Positions 44,371-52,217 of a DNA stretch of 64,000 nucleotides are shown here, piece after piece. The notes below the pieces were generated by a model. That model did no database searches and was not told the origin of the DNA. It saw nothing but the letters and a program-made list of their open reading frames with translations. Source of the DNA: Limnohabitans sp. (GTDB taxonomy: Bacteria; Pseudomonadota; Gammaproteobacteria; Burkholderiales; Burkholderiaceae_C); assembly GCA_018882835.1 (NCBI GenBank), contig VERE01000002.1, positions 59,576 through 123,575 of the forward strand, in the 5' to 3' direction. Each line of letters begins with the position of its first letter. Position 1 is the stretch's first letter. Made by a program: the position numbers and the translations under genes.

Positions 44371-45863
44371 GACGCCGTGTCCATTTTCAGCCACTGGCGA
44401 ACTTTGGGAATGCGCAAGATCACTGTGATGACAATGGCTGCAAACAAAACGGCTGATATGGGGCGTGAAATGAAGGGCAGCAGATCACCATCTGAAAGCA
44501 CCAGGCCCCGGCGAAGGCTTTTTTCCATCAGGTCGCCCAGTACGATGCCCAACACCATGGGCGCAACTGGAAATTGGTACTTCCGCAAGACATAGCCCAA
44601 GACGCCAAACAGAAGCATCGTCCAGACATCAAACAAGCGCGAGGACAGAGCGTAAGTGCCCACGACACAAAGCACAAACAGCATCGGCACAATGATGGTG
44701 GTAGGTACGCGCAAAACTTGCACCAACAACTTTGTCAGGACCAAGCCGTAGATAAAAATCCCGATGGTTGCAATCAGCATCATGGCCACCACATCGTAAA
44801 CAAACTGTGGGGACTCGATCATGATCATGGGCCCGGGCTTGACGCCATGGATAAGCATGGCAGCCATCAGCACCGCAGCCGGCGCTGAGCCAGGCACTTG
44901 CAAGGTCAGCACTGGAATAATGGCTCCAGGTACGCAGGCGTTGTCGCCTGTTTCGGCGGCCATCAAGCCATCAATGGAGCCTTTGCCGAATTTCTCTTTT
45001 TCTTTGCTGGCTCTTTTTGCTGCGGCATAGGATGACCAGGCAGCGACATCTTCACCGACGCCCGGCACAATGCCAATGAAGGTACCAATGACGCCAGAGC
45101 GCAAAATGGTTTTCCAATAGCGCAACACATCCATCACCTTGGGGATGACGGTGTCGAAGGGGTTGATTTGCGGCACGGGACGCCGCTCTTTCATCGCGAC
45201 CAGCACTTCGGCAAATCCAAACGCGCCCACCAAAGCCGGCACAAGGGCAAAACCACCGGCCAGATCACGGTTGTCAAACGAGAACCGTTCATAGGCATGA
45301 ATGCCGTCTTGACCAATGGTGGCGATGAACAGGCCCGTGATGCCGCTGATCCATCCCTTCAAGGGATCACCGCCACTCAGCGTCGCCGAAATGATCACGC
45401 CAAACACAGCCAACCAAAAAAACTCGTAGGCACCGAACTTCAAGGCCAGGTCGCCGAGCAAGGGAGTGAACCAAGCCAAAAAGAACATGCCAATCAGCGT
45501 GCCCATGACCGACCCGGTGGTGGCAATGCCCATGGCGCGCCCTGCATGCCCTTGACGCGCCAAGGCATAGCCATCCAGGCAACTGGCAGCGGATGCCGGT
45601 GTTCCTGGAATGTTCAACAAGATTGCGCTGCGACTACCGCCGTAGATGGCGCCTACATAGGTACAGATCAGAATCAACAATGCCTGGTTGGATGGCAACT
45701 TGATGGTCAAGGTGGTCATCAGCGCCACGCCCATGGTAGCTGTCAAGCCGGGCAAAGCGCCGATGATCACACCTACCAAACAAGAAGCCAAGGCGAAGAA
45801 AATAGACTCCAGCGTCATGAAAGAGACGATGGAGTGGCCAAAGGCAAAAAGTCCATCAAACAT
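44367..45863 (-). CDS. tctA: Tripartite tricarboxylate transporter large permease
   Basis: 498-residue polytopic membrane protein, the TctA subunit. Signatures: GALPGLTATMGVALMTT, YVGAIYGGSRSAILLNIPGTPASAASCLDG, and GIVPGVGEDVAAW. About eleven or twelve membrane helices. With TctB and the periplasmic TctC-type protein it imports a carboxylate with cation symport. It is the only TctA in the window. Its start overlaps the TctB stop by one base; the three genes form one unit. Usual length for the family (~500). Confidence 0.95.
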   Translation of the reverse strand: MFDGLFAFGHSIVSFMTLESIFFALASCLVGVIIGALPGLTATMGVALMTTLTIKLPSNQALLILICTYVGAIYGGSRSAILLNIPGTPASAASCLDGYALARQGHAGRAMGIATTGSVMGTLIGMFFLAWFTPLLGDLALKFGAYEFFWLAVFGVIISATLSGGDPLKGWISGITGLFIATIGQDGIHAYERFSFDNRDLAGGFALVPALVGAFGFAEVLVAMKERRPVPQINPFDTVIPKVMDVLRYWKTILRSGVIGTFIGIVPGVGEDVAAWSSYAAAKRASKEKEKFGKGSIDGLMAAETGDNACVPGAIIPVLTLQVPGSAPAAVLMAAMLIHGVKPGPMIMIESPQFVYDVVAMMLIATIGIFIYGLVLTKLLVQVLRVPTTIIVPMLFVLCVVGTYALSSRLFDVWTMLLFGVLGYVLRKYQFPVAPMVLGIVLGDLMEKSLRRGLVLSDGDLLPFISRPISAVLFAAIVITVILRIPKVRQWLKMDTAS

Positions 45864-46390
45864 CAGGGCAACCTAACCAGAAAGATGTGCTCAAAAGACA
45901 GAGAGACCAAGGCACTCCAGACTGCGGCATAGGCACATGCTCGGGCCCACTGTTGTGCCGAGGTTCGACCAAGCTCGATTTGACGCTGGCGGTCCAAAAT
46001 ACCGATGAACGCAGTGACAAAGAGAAAGGTGGCCAGCCAAAAAGAAATGCCCGATCCCACCAGAACCAGCGAGTACAGCAACATCAGACCAAACACCCAG
46101 GCCATGTGCCGCAGCAGTACGGGATCACGCACCTGAGCGGGGTCAGGTGCGGTCAAAGCCCCCTGGCGTAAAGACCTCAGCGCCAGCACACACCCCAGCA
46201 GCAGAATGGTCACTCCCAGGACAAAGGGTACCAATCCGGGAATTTCATAAGGGTTGATGTGCAGTTTTTCTAGCCGATCCATGCGCCAGGCGCCGACAGC
46301 TACCGCAGCGCCGAACACCATCCACACCAGCGCAGCGTACAGGTCACTGCGGGGTGGGACAGGTGCATCGTCCTCGATCTCGATGCTCAT
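45863..46390 (-). CDS. tctB: Tripartite tricarboxylate transporter small permease
   Basis: 175 residues with four hydrophobic segments (near 15-40, 48-70, 92-125 and 145-170), the usual TctB layout; sequence conservation in TctB is low but the position between TctC and TctA genes and the length are decisive. An LVLVGSGISFWLATFLFV segment corresponds to the paired central helices. The start overlaps the TctC stop by four bases. Confidence 0.92.
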   Translation of the reverse strand: MSIEIEDDAPVPPRSDLYAALVWMVFGAAVAVGAWRMDRLEKLHINPYEIPGLVPFVLGVTILLLGCVLALRSLRQGALTAPDPAQVRDPVLLRHMAWVFGLMLLYSLVLVGSGISFWLATFLFVTAFIGILDRQRQIELGRTSAQQWARACAYAAVWSALVSLSFEHIFLVRLP

Positions 46391-47400
46391 GGCTTGGGAA
46401 TGCCCACCGTGTCAGGCGCCACTTTGGTTTTGCCGCCACTGTGCAGCAACCAGGCATTTGCTTGAACCGCAGGGAAAGCATTGGCTTGCGCCGCGTCACC
46501 AGAGGATGGGCCGAAAAATGCGCCGCGGTTCACTGCATATTTTTTGATGGCTTCGTTTTGCATGATGTGGTCAGCCCAAATTTTCTCGACGGTTGCCACC
46601 ACTTCAGCAGGAACGCCCTTTGGAATGAATATTCCAAAATAATTGGCTGCAGACTTGAAGCCAGGCAATGTTTTCGAAATAGGCTCAATCGTGCCGAAGC
46701 CTTCGATTTCAAGAGGCTTGTCCGAGACAGTGGCCAACGGACGCAAGCGCTTGCCACGAATCATTTCAGCCTGCTCCACAGCGAGTTGGGTGGTGATGTC
46801 GGTTTCCCCAGACACGGTGGAGACCACGGCTGGATTGCCACCGTCGTAGGTCACGTGCCGATATTTCACACCCGCCGCCTGGGCAATCGCTTCCATCGCG
46901 TTATGCCCCCCCGAGGTCACACCGGCGGTTGCAACCTTGAGGTCTGATTTCGTCTTCATCGCATCTAACAACTGGCGTGCATTCTGATAAGGTGTCCCAG
47001 GATTCACGCTGATCACCGGGATGTTGGCAACATGCAAGAACAGATGCCATTCCTTGATGCCAGCATTCAGCATACCCAGCGACTGGTAGGCACCCAAGTC
47101 TTGCGCAGCGCCTGCTGTCCAGGTGTAACCGTCGCGCGGTGCCTCCCATGCATTCTTGGTGCCAATGGAACCGGCTGCGCCGGGCTGGTTCACCACCACA
47201 ATTTTTTGGCCCAGCACTTTTTCGATTTCTGCAGCGGCAATTCGACTGACTTGATCAGTCGATCCACCGGCCGCCCAGGGAACGATCAGGTTGATGGGTT
47301 TGTTCGGCTTCCAGGTGGCTTGGGCGAAAGCGATGCCCGACAAGCCCAGGCCGAAGCCCAGAGCCGCCACCAGGCATTTGAACGATTGACGTTTTTTCAT
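46387..47400 (-). CDS. tctC: Tripartite transporter substrate-binding protein
   Basis: 337 residues, signal peptide CLVAALGFGLGLSGIAFAQ. Conserved: NLIVPWAAGGSTDQVSR, IVVVNQPGAAGSIGT, VATAGVTSGGHNAMEA and RHVTYDGGNPAVVSTVSG. AGGAG stands before the ATG. It is the binding protein for the adjacent TctA/TctB pair and delivers the substrate that the surrounding enzymes degrade, presumably a carboxylated sugar derivative (inference). Of the seven Bug-type proteins here only this one has its own permease. Confidence 0.94.
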   Translation of the reverse strand: MKKRQSFKCLVAALGFGLGLSGIAFAQATWKPNKPINLIVPWAAGGSTDQVSRIAAAEIEKVLGQKIVVVNQPGAAGSIGTKNAWEAPRDGYTWTAGAAQDLGAYQSLGMLNAGIKEWHLFLHVANIPVISVNPGTPYQNARQLLDAMKTKSDLKVATAGVTSGGHNAMEAIAQAAGVKYRHVTYDGGNPAVVSTVSGETDITTQLAVEQAEMIRGKRLRPLATVSDKPLEIEGFGTIEPISKTLPGFKSAANYFGIFIPKGVPAEVVATVEKIWADHIMQNEAIKKYAVNRGAFFGPSSGDAAQANAFPAVQANAWLLHSGGKTKVAPDTVGIPKP

Positions 47401-47446
47401 GGTAAGTCTCCTAGGTTGAACATTGAAATGAAAAACAGAAGGCGCT

Positions 47447-48505
47447 TTAGGTTAGCCAGCGCTCTAGGTTTTGTTGCACAAAATCATGATCCCTCAGGTG
47501 CGGATACGCGTGTGTCACCCGTGTGATTTCTTCAGCTTGCCCAGGGCTGAGTCCTTCCCGGGGATCAAGGCACCAGATCCCGTTCAGCAAACCTTGCCGG
47601 CGCAACACTTCATGACATCCCGCAATGCAACCGGCAAAGTCGTTGGCCACATCAAAAAAAGCGCTGTTGCAGTCGGTCACCTGTGAATCCAGCGCCATCA
47701 ACTCTGCCGTCACGCCAGTCTGCCCTGCCTCGTTGCGGCACCGTTCAAAGAGCGCGACTGCAGCCCGCGTCCAGACGCTCCAATGGCCTAGCAAACCACC
47801 TCGAATGCGCACCGTCACTGCCTGGCCGTCCCGCATGACCGTGAAGGGTGTCACCAAATCCAGCACGATATGGTCATCGTTGCCGGTGTACAGCGTGATG
47901 CGTTCTTCGGCACCGGCCGCCACCACGCCACGCACCACATCGAGGGTCCGGTAGCGGTGAAAGGGAGCGATCTTGATCGCCACCACCTGCTCAATGCGGG
48001 CAAATTGTTCCCAAAAAGAGGCTGACAAAATACGACCGCCGACAGCAGGCTGCAGGTAAAAACCCACCAAAGGCAAACGGCCTGCAACTTGCCGACAATG
48101 TTCCAGCAACTCGTCCTCTGAAGCAGAACGCATGGCTGCCAAGCTGAGCAAGCCCGCGTGGTAGCCAATGTCACGTGCCAACTCGGCCTCTTTGACAGCT
48201 TGTGAGGTCGGACCGGCCAGCCCCGCCACCATAGCCAGAGGGCGTTTCCCACCCAAGGGCTCCCACTGCCTGGCGGTGGCCATGGCCAATTCCAGCACCG
48301 GGCGGTACATGCCAAACTCCCGAATGGCAAATTGCGTGGAATGCACGCCTACAGCCACACCGCCCGCCCCTGCGTCCAGGTAATACCGGGTCAAGGCACG
48401 CTGGCGTTGTGTATCCAGTTGCCGCTGCGCGTTCAATGCCAACAGATGCGCAGGAATGACAGTGCCCTGACGCAACAGTGTCAACGAGGCATCAGTACTG
48501 ACCAT
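47447..48505 (-). CDS. Dihydrodipicolinate synthase/aldolase-like protein
   Basis: 352 residues, DapA-like TIM barrel. VIPAHLLALNAQRQLDTQRQ at the start, GGVAVGVHSTQF (the usual G-T motif region), VGFYLQPAVGG, and VVAIKIAPFHRYRT with the Schiff-base lysine candidate. Relatives cleave or condense 2-keto acids. Start ATG 48505 has GAGG six bases upstream and overlaps the epimerase end by 14 bases. Second aldolase-like barrel of the operon besides DUF993. Confidence 0.83.
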   Translation of the reverse strand: MVSTDASLTLLRQGTVIPAHLLALNAQRQLDTQRQRALTRYYLDAGAGGVAVGVHSTQFAIREFGMYRPVLELAMATARQWEPLGGKRPLAMVAGLAGPTSQAVKEAELARDIGYHAGLLSLAAMRSASEDELLEHCRQVAGRLPLVGFYLQPAVGGRILSASFWEQFARIEQVVAIKIAPFHRYRTLDVVRGVVAAGAEERITLYTGNDDHIVLDLVTPFTVMRDGQAVTVRIRGGLLGHWSVWTRAAVALFERCRNEAGQTGVTAELMALDSQVTDCNSAFFDVANDFAGCIAGCHEVLRRQGLLNGIWCLDPREGLSPGQAEEITRVTHAYPHLRDHDFVQQNLERWLT

Positions 48506-49511
48506 CGCGAACCTCAAAATGGGTAGGTTTGTTCAAACTGGCCTGACCCTTGAGTACCCAGTCGGCCGTCCAATCCAGCATGCGCTCCAGATTGACTTCA
48601 GGTGTGCCCCAATAGGCATTGGCTTCGGTGCAATCCACCAACCAGGCAGTTGGCGCCTCAACGCCAATGAACGAGAGGTCTTTGCCTAGCCTGCTGGCCA
48701 AGCCCCTGGCCGCGTCTGCAATCGAAATCATGGGGCCAGACAGATTGAGACCTGTTGTGGGGGTGGTGCACTTTGTCAAAGCGCGCAAGCTTCGCTCGTT
48801 GGCTTCGCCTTGCCAGATCACATTGGCATGGCCCATCGCCAGTGAGACGGGTTGGTTAGCGTAGATGAGTTGTGCCAAATCATGCAAAACACCATAGCGC
48901 ATGTCGATTGCGTACGACAGGCGAATCAAGCGCCCAGGGGTTTGGTATTGGTGGGAAAAATGCTCGAACATCCTCTCACGGCCGACACAGGAGTTAGCGT
49001 ATTCCCCCACAGGTGTGGGCGCTAGTGACTCATGTGCGCCTGGTCCCTGCACCGATACAAACGGATAAACACAGGCCGTGGAGAACGCCACGATACGCGA
49101 AGACTTGTAGCGCTCGGCCACCAAGGCGGGCAAGTGGGTGTTCATCGCCCAGGTCAGCCATTCGCTGCCTTGGGAGCCAAATTTTCTTCCGGCCATGAAG
49201 ACCACATTGGCAACATCTGGCAAGGCTGCCAAGGCCTCGCGTGACAGCAAATCGCAGCTGATGCATTCGATACCGTACGCGCTCAAACGCGCTTGCAAAC
49301 CAGGCTCGGAAAATCGGGCCACGCCAATGACGCGCTTTTGGGGTGCCGCAAGCTTGGCCATGCGCGCAAGCGTTGGGCCCATTTTGCCGCCAACACCCAG
49401 TATCAGAATATCGCCCTCAAGCTCGCTCAACTCTTTGGACAGCTCTTCAGAGGGAGCGCTCATGACTTGCTCCAAATGAGCGACATCCTGAAAGAAATTG
49501 GGCAAGCTCAT
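48492..49511 (-). CDS. NAD-dependent epimerase/dehydratase family protein
   Basis: 339 residues, extended SDR. The nucleotide-binding region ILILGVGGKMGPTLARMA is a variant of GxxGxxG. FSTACVYPF and the region around GEYANSCVGRE replace the usual S...YxxxK: the Tyr is in EYANSCVGRE, with Arg-like spacing instead of a clear Lys, so catalysis may differ. Start ATG 49511 lies one base after the TetR stop. Its place in the operon suggests oxidation or epimerisation of the imported sugar acid. Confidence 0.78.
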   Translation of the reverse strand: MSLPNFFQDVAHLEQVMSAPSEELSKELSELEGDILILGVGGKMGPTLARMAKLAAPQKRVIGVARFSEPGLQARLSAYGIECISCDLLSREALAALPDVANVVFMAGRKFGSQGSEWLTWAMNTHLPALVAERYKSSRIVAFSTACVYPFVSVQGPGAHESLAPTPVGEYANSCVGRERMFEHFSHQYQTPGRLIRLSYAIDMRYGVLHDLAQLIYANQPVSLAMGHANVIWQGEANERSLRALTKCTTPTTGLNLSGPMISIADAARGLASRLGKDLSFIGVEAPTAWLVDCTEANAYWGTPEVNLERMLDWTADWVLKGQASLNKPTHFEVRDGQY

Positions 49512-49512
49512 G

Positions 49513-50154
49513 TCAGCGCCGCTCCAGGTATGACAAAGCCACGTCAATCATGTGGTCCAGGCGCTCTTTTTTGGCACGCGGGCTGAGCAGTGATCGGCCA
49601 AAGATGGCCGACAAGGTGTGCTGGTTGGAAAGGTAAAAATACGACATGCCAGCAATCGTGATGTACATCTGGACCGGGTCGACGCCTTCGCGAAACACGC
49701 CTTGGCGAACGCCTTTTTCTAGCACAGCGCCCATCATCTTGACAAAGGGTGCCCGCATTTTTTTGACTTCGGTCGAGGCCTGGACATGGCGTGCATGATG
49801 CAAATTCGCACTGTTCAACAAATTCAAGAATTCGGGGTGCGCAATGTAGTAATTCCAGGTCAGCGTCACCCATTTGCGTATCGCTTCCCGCGGGTCGTCT
49901 TTTTCCAATTCCAGCGCACGCTCTGAGTCGCGTTTGTGCGCGTAGTTTTCCTCCAGCACGACCCGGAACAAGGCATCCTTGTTGCCAAAGTAGTGGTAAA
50001 GCATGCGCTTGTTGATGCCCGCACTTTCTGCAATTCGATCCACACGCGCGCCACCCAGCCCATGGCGGGCAAACTCCTCGCGGGCCGCCTTCAAAATTCT
50101 GGCGCGGCTTTGCTCAGGATCTCGGACGGCGGTGGCTTTGGCACGGGTTGTCAT
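49513..50154 (-). CDS. TetR-family transcriptional regulator
   Basis: 213 residues. N-terminal helix-turn-helix (SRARILKAAREEFARHGLGGARVDRIAESAGINKRMLYHYF) typical of TetR/AcrR, helical ligand domain after residue ~60. It sits inside the catabolic operon, seven bases after the old yellow enzyme gene, so it is likely autoregulated and controls the cluster. The palindrome TAACTA-CT-TAGTTA at 52064 upstream of the first gene is a candidate operator. Confidence 0.93.
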   Translation of the reverse strand: MTTRAKATAVRDPEQSRARILKAAREEFARHGLGGARVDRIAESAGINKRMLYHYFGNKDALFRVVLEENYAHKRDSERALELEKDDPREAIRKWVTLTWNYYIAHPEFLNLLNSANLHHARHVQASTEVKKMRAPFVKMMGAVLEKGVRQGVFREGVDPVQMYITIAGMSYFYLSNQHTLSAIFGRSLLSPRAKKERLDHMIDVALSYLERR

Positions 50155-50161
50155 GGGGCCT

Positions 50162-51637
50162 TCAAGCCAAATTGGCGTCTTTCTTTACCTGGGTCAGGCG
50201 AATCATTTGCGGCGATTTCTTGTAATGGGCATCCAGGGGATAGCAGCCAGACACCATGCCATTGCGCGGTGCGGTGGTGCAATCGCTGAAGGTTCGGCAC
50301 AAGCGCTTTCGCTGCATGGGCCGACCGGCCAAGACATCGGCCGCCAGCTCAGGGTAGGACAGCATCATGCGCCCCAAACCCACCAGGTCGGTCCAGCCTT
50401 CACGAACAACGGCTTGTGCCACATAGGGCAAAAACTCTTGCAAATAGGTGTAGCCACTGCCAACAAAACACATGTGTGGAAATTGTTTTTTCAGGTCTCG
50501 CACCAAGGCAAGGTGCCGCATCACACCGACCAGCGGGTCCTCAGGCGGCTGGTAACCATCCGAGGGCGGGTACAGCGCGGGCCGGGTCACATGGGGCGTG
50601 TAATAGGGACTGCCAATGGTGATGTTGATCAGCGGAATATCGAGTTCGGTCATCGCTTGCAAGAATTCCGCTGTTTCGTCGACGCGGATTTGGGTGGGGT
50701 CTGACGCATCGGTGCCAAAACCGTAAAGGTAGGGCAATGCCGCGGCGGCATCCACCGGAATGCCAGGCCCTAGCGATTCGGCATCTGACAAAGCAGGGTC
50801 GGGTTTGTAGGGCAGAAAGTCGATGGCAGACAGCCGCACGCCCAGCGCCATGCCCGGCACTTCGGCGCGAATGCCCTGAGCCAACTCGCGCAGGAACCGC
50901 GTTCTGTTGGCCATGGAGCCGCCGTAGTCGCCCTCGCGTGTTTTGGCAGATAAAAATTCATGGCCCAAATAGCCATGACAGTGCTTGAGGTCGACAAATT
51001 GAAAACCGCAATCCCAGGCGCGCTTGGCAGCGATCACAAAGTCATCGATCAACTGGCGAATGTCACCATCGGTCATGACCACGATGTTTTCTTTGGGACC
51101 GAACTTGCCATCCAACAGTGGATGGTGATAGAGCACGCGCGGCTCCATGCGGGCGTCATCGTTGGGTTTGCAAAAACGGCCAGAGTGCGTCAGTTGCAAA
51201 CCTATGACCAAATCTTTGTCATCGCCCATGGCTTCACGGTGTGCTTGCACCAAAGTTTGGCGCAAGCCTGCAATATCCGATTGGGTTTTCTCGTTCATGA
51301 CGAGCTGCCGCGGATTGGCGCGGCCGTCGTGGCGCACAGCCACTGCTTCGCCACCCCAAATCATTTTGGCGCCGGAAAGACCGAAGTGGCGCCAGCGCCG
51401 ACGGGTGTTGTCGGTGGGGCGGCCATCGGCCTCGCCATCCCAGCCTTCCATCGGATGAACGGCGTACCGGTTACCCACAGTGAAAGGGCCGACCTTCAGG
51501 GGTTGCGCCATGACCGAGCCTGGGCCGGACTCCAACTCTTCATCGCAAGGCATGTCCAAGCCCAGGCGTTGCAAATTTTCTTTGAATCCTGCCGGACTGG
51601 CCAAGGATTTGACTTTGACGAAATCTCCGAATTTCAT
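50162..51637 (-). CDS. NADH:flavin oxidoreductase (old yellow enzyme family)
   Basis: 491 residues, larger than simple old yellow enzymes (~360). Barrel signatures: GNRYAVHPMEGWDGEADGRPT, LQLTHSGRF, FVDLKHCHGYLGHEFLS and NRTRFLRELAQ. A C-terminal cysteine set (LCRTFSDC..SGCYPLD) resembles a modified iron-sulphur motif of 2,4-dienoyl-CoA reductase relatives, but only three cysteines are in place. It reduces an activated double bond. Second gene of the operon, 18 bases after the cupin gene. Confidence 0.87.
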   Translation of the reverse strand: MKFGDFVKVKSLASPAGFKENLQRLGLDMPCDEELESGPGSVMAQPLKVGPFTVGNRYAVHPMEGWDGEADGRPTDNTRRRWRHFGLSGAKMIWGGEAVAVRHDGRANPRQLVMNEKTQSDIAGLRQTLVQAHREAMGDDKDLVIGLQLTHSGRFCKPNDDARMEPRVLYHHPLLDGKFGPKENIVVMTDGDIRQLIDDFVIAAKRAWDCGFQFVDLKHCHGYLGHEFLSAKTREGDYGGSMANRTRFLRELAQGIRAEVPGMALGVRLSAIDFLPYKPDPALSDAESLGPGIPVDAAAALPYLYGFGTDASDPTQIRVDETAEFLQAMTELDIPLINITIGSPYYTPHVTRPALYPPSDGYQPPEDPLVGVMRHLALVRDLKKQFPHMCFVGSGYTYLQEFLPYVAQAVVREGWTDLVGLGRMMLSYPELAADVLAGRPMQRKRLCRTFSDCTTAPRNGMVSGCYPLDAHYKKSPQMIRLTQVKKDANLA

Positions 51638-51655
51638 GCCTTACTTTCAATGGAA

Positions 51656-52030
51656 TCAGTAAAAACGGTTGGGCTGCAAGAAAAAACCCAGGACCAGCGC
51701 GCCATTCGGCGCATGAGCGGTGTGCCGGCTGCCAGCTGGGCGCCAGACGTAATTGCCCGCGGTCACCTCGCCCTCATGGTCCACCAGGCTGCCTTGCAGC
51801 ACCCAGCTTTGTTCGACTTGGGTGTGCTCATGATCGGTCAGCACGGCGCCAGGCGCCATTTCGGTCAAGACAGTTTGCAAGCCCGTTTGCGGGTCTTGCA
51901 TCAACACCTTGATGCGTATGCCGGGAAAAGGGGTGTCTTGCCAAGCCAGCGCTTCAACATTCACATAGCGCGAAGACAGCGCTGCCAAGGCCTCATGCTG
52001 ACTTTCCATTCCGGGAGTGTGCATGCTCAT
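51656..52030 (-). CDS. Cupin-domain protein
   Basis: 124 residues, single cupin barrel. GAVLTDHEHTQVEQSWVLQG contains the metal-binding His residues and Glu of cupin motif 1; GNYVWRPAGSRHTAHAP is motif 2. Similar to the ChrR-like and quercetinase-like small cupins; enzymatic or binding role unknown. GGAGG lies five bases before ATG 52030, a strong site suiting the first gene of an operon. Confidence 0.85.
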   Translation of the reverse strand: MSMHTPGMESQHEALAALSSRYVNVEALAWQDTPFPGIRIKVLMQDPQTGLQTVLTEMAPGAVLTDHEHTQVEQSWVLQGSLVDHEGEVTAGNYVWRPAGSRHTAHAPNGALVLGFFLQPNRFY

Positions 52031-52063
52031 GCGAACCTCCATTTGAGTCTGATTGGCACATCA

Positions 52064-52077
52064 TAACTACTTAGTTA
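52064..52077. promoter_or_regulatory. Candidate TetR operator
   Basis: TAACTA-CT-TAGTTA, perfect 6-base inverted arms around two bases, 34 bases before the first gene of the eleven-gene operon that contains a TetR regulator. Size and symmetry suit a TetR-type dimer. Confidence 0.5.
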
Positions 52078-52099
52078 CTTTTGGCAAATGGGAGGGGTG

Positions 52100-52203
52100 G
52101 GGGTCAGGTCTTGAGTTTTGCCTTTTTTCTGTGGATAACTTCAGTCGTGGTCAATAAAGCAAAGTTATCCACAGAAAAAAGGCAAAACTCAAGACCTGAC
52201 CCC
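52100..52203. repeat. Palindromic DnaA-box element 6 (T type)
   Basis: Perfect arms 52100-52140 and 52163-52203, 22-base loop. DnaA boxes 52130-52138 and 52165-52173. It ends 14 bases from the stop of the Bug gene at 52218, which transcribes toward it, and lies just upstream of the promoter region of the long catabolic operon. Confidence 0.97.
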
Positions 52204-52217
52204 ATGCATGCATGCGC

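Noticed and set aside
22763..52203. CRISPR array or plasmid iterons
   Set aside because: Only two units occur near each other, spacing is irregular (1-12 kb) and each is a palindrome; no cas or rep genes are seen.
22763..52203. Chromosomal replication origin
   Set aside because: DnaA boxes are abundant, but they lie only inside the repeats, with no dnaA, dnaN or gidA-type neighbours and no AT-rich unwinding region.
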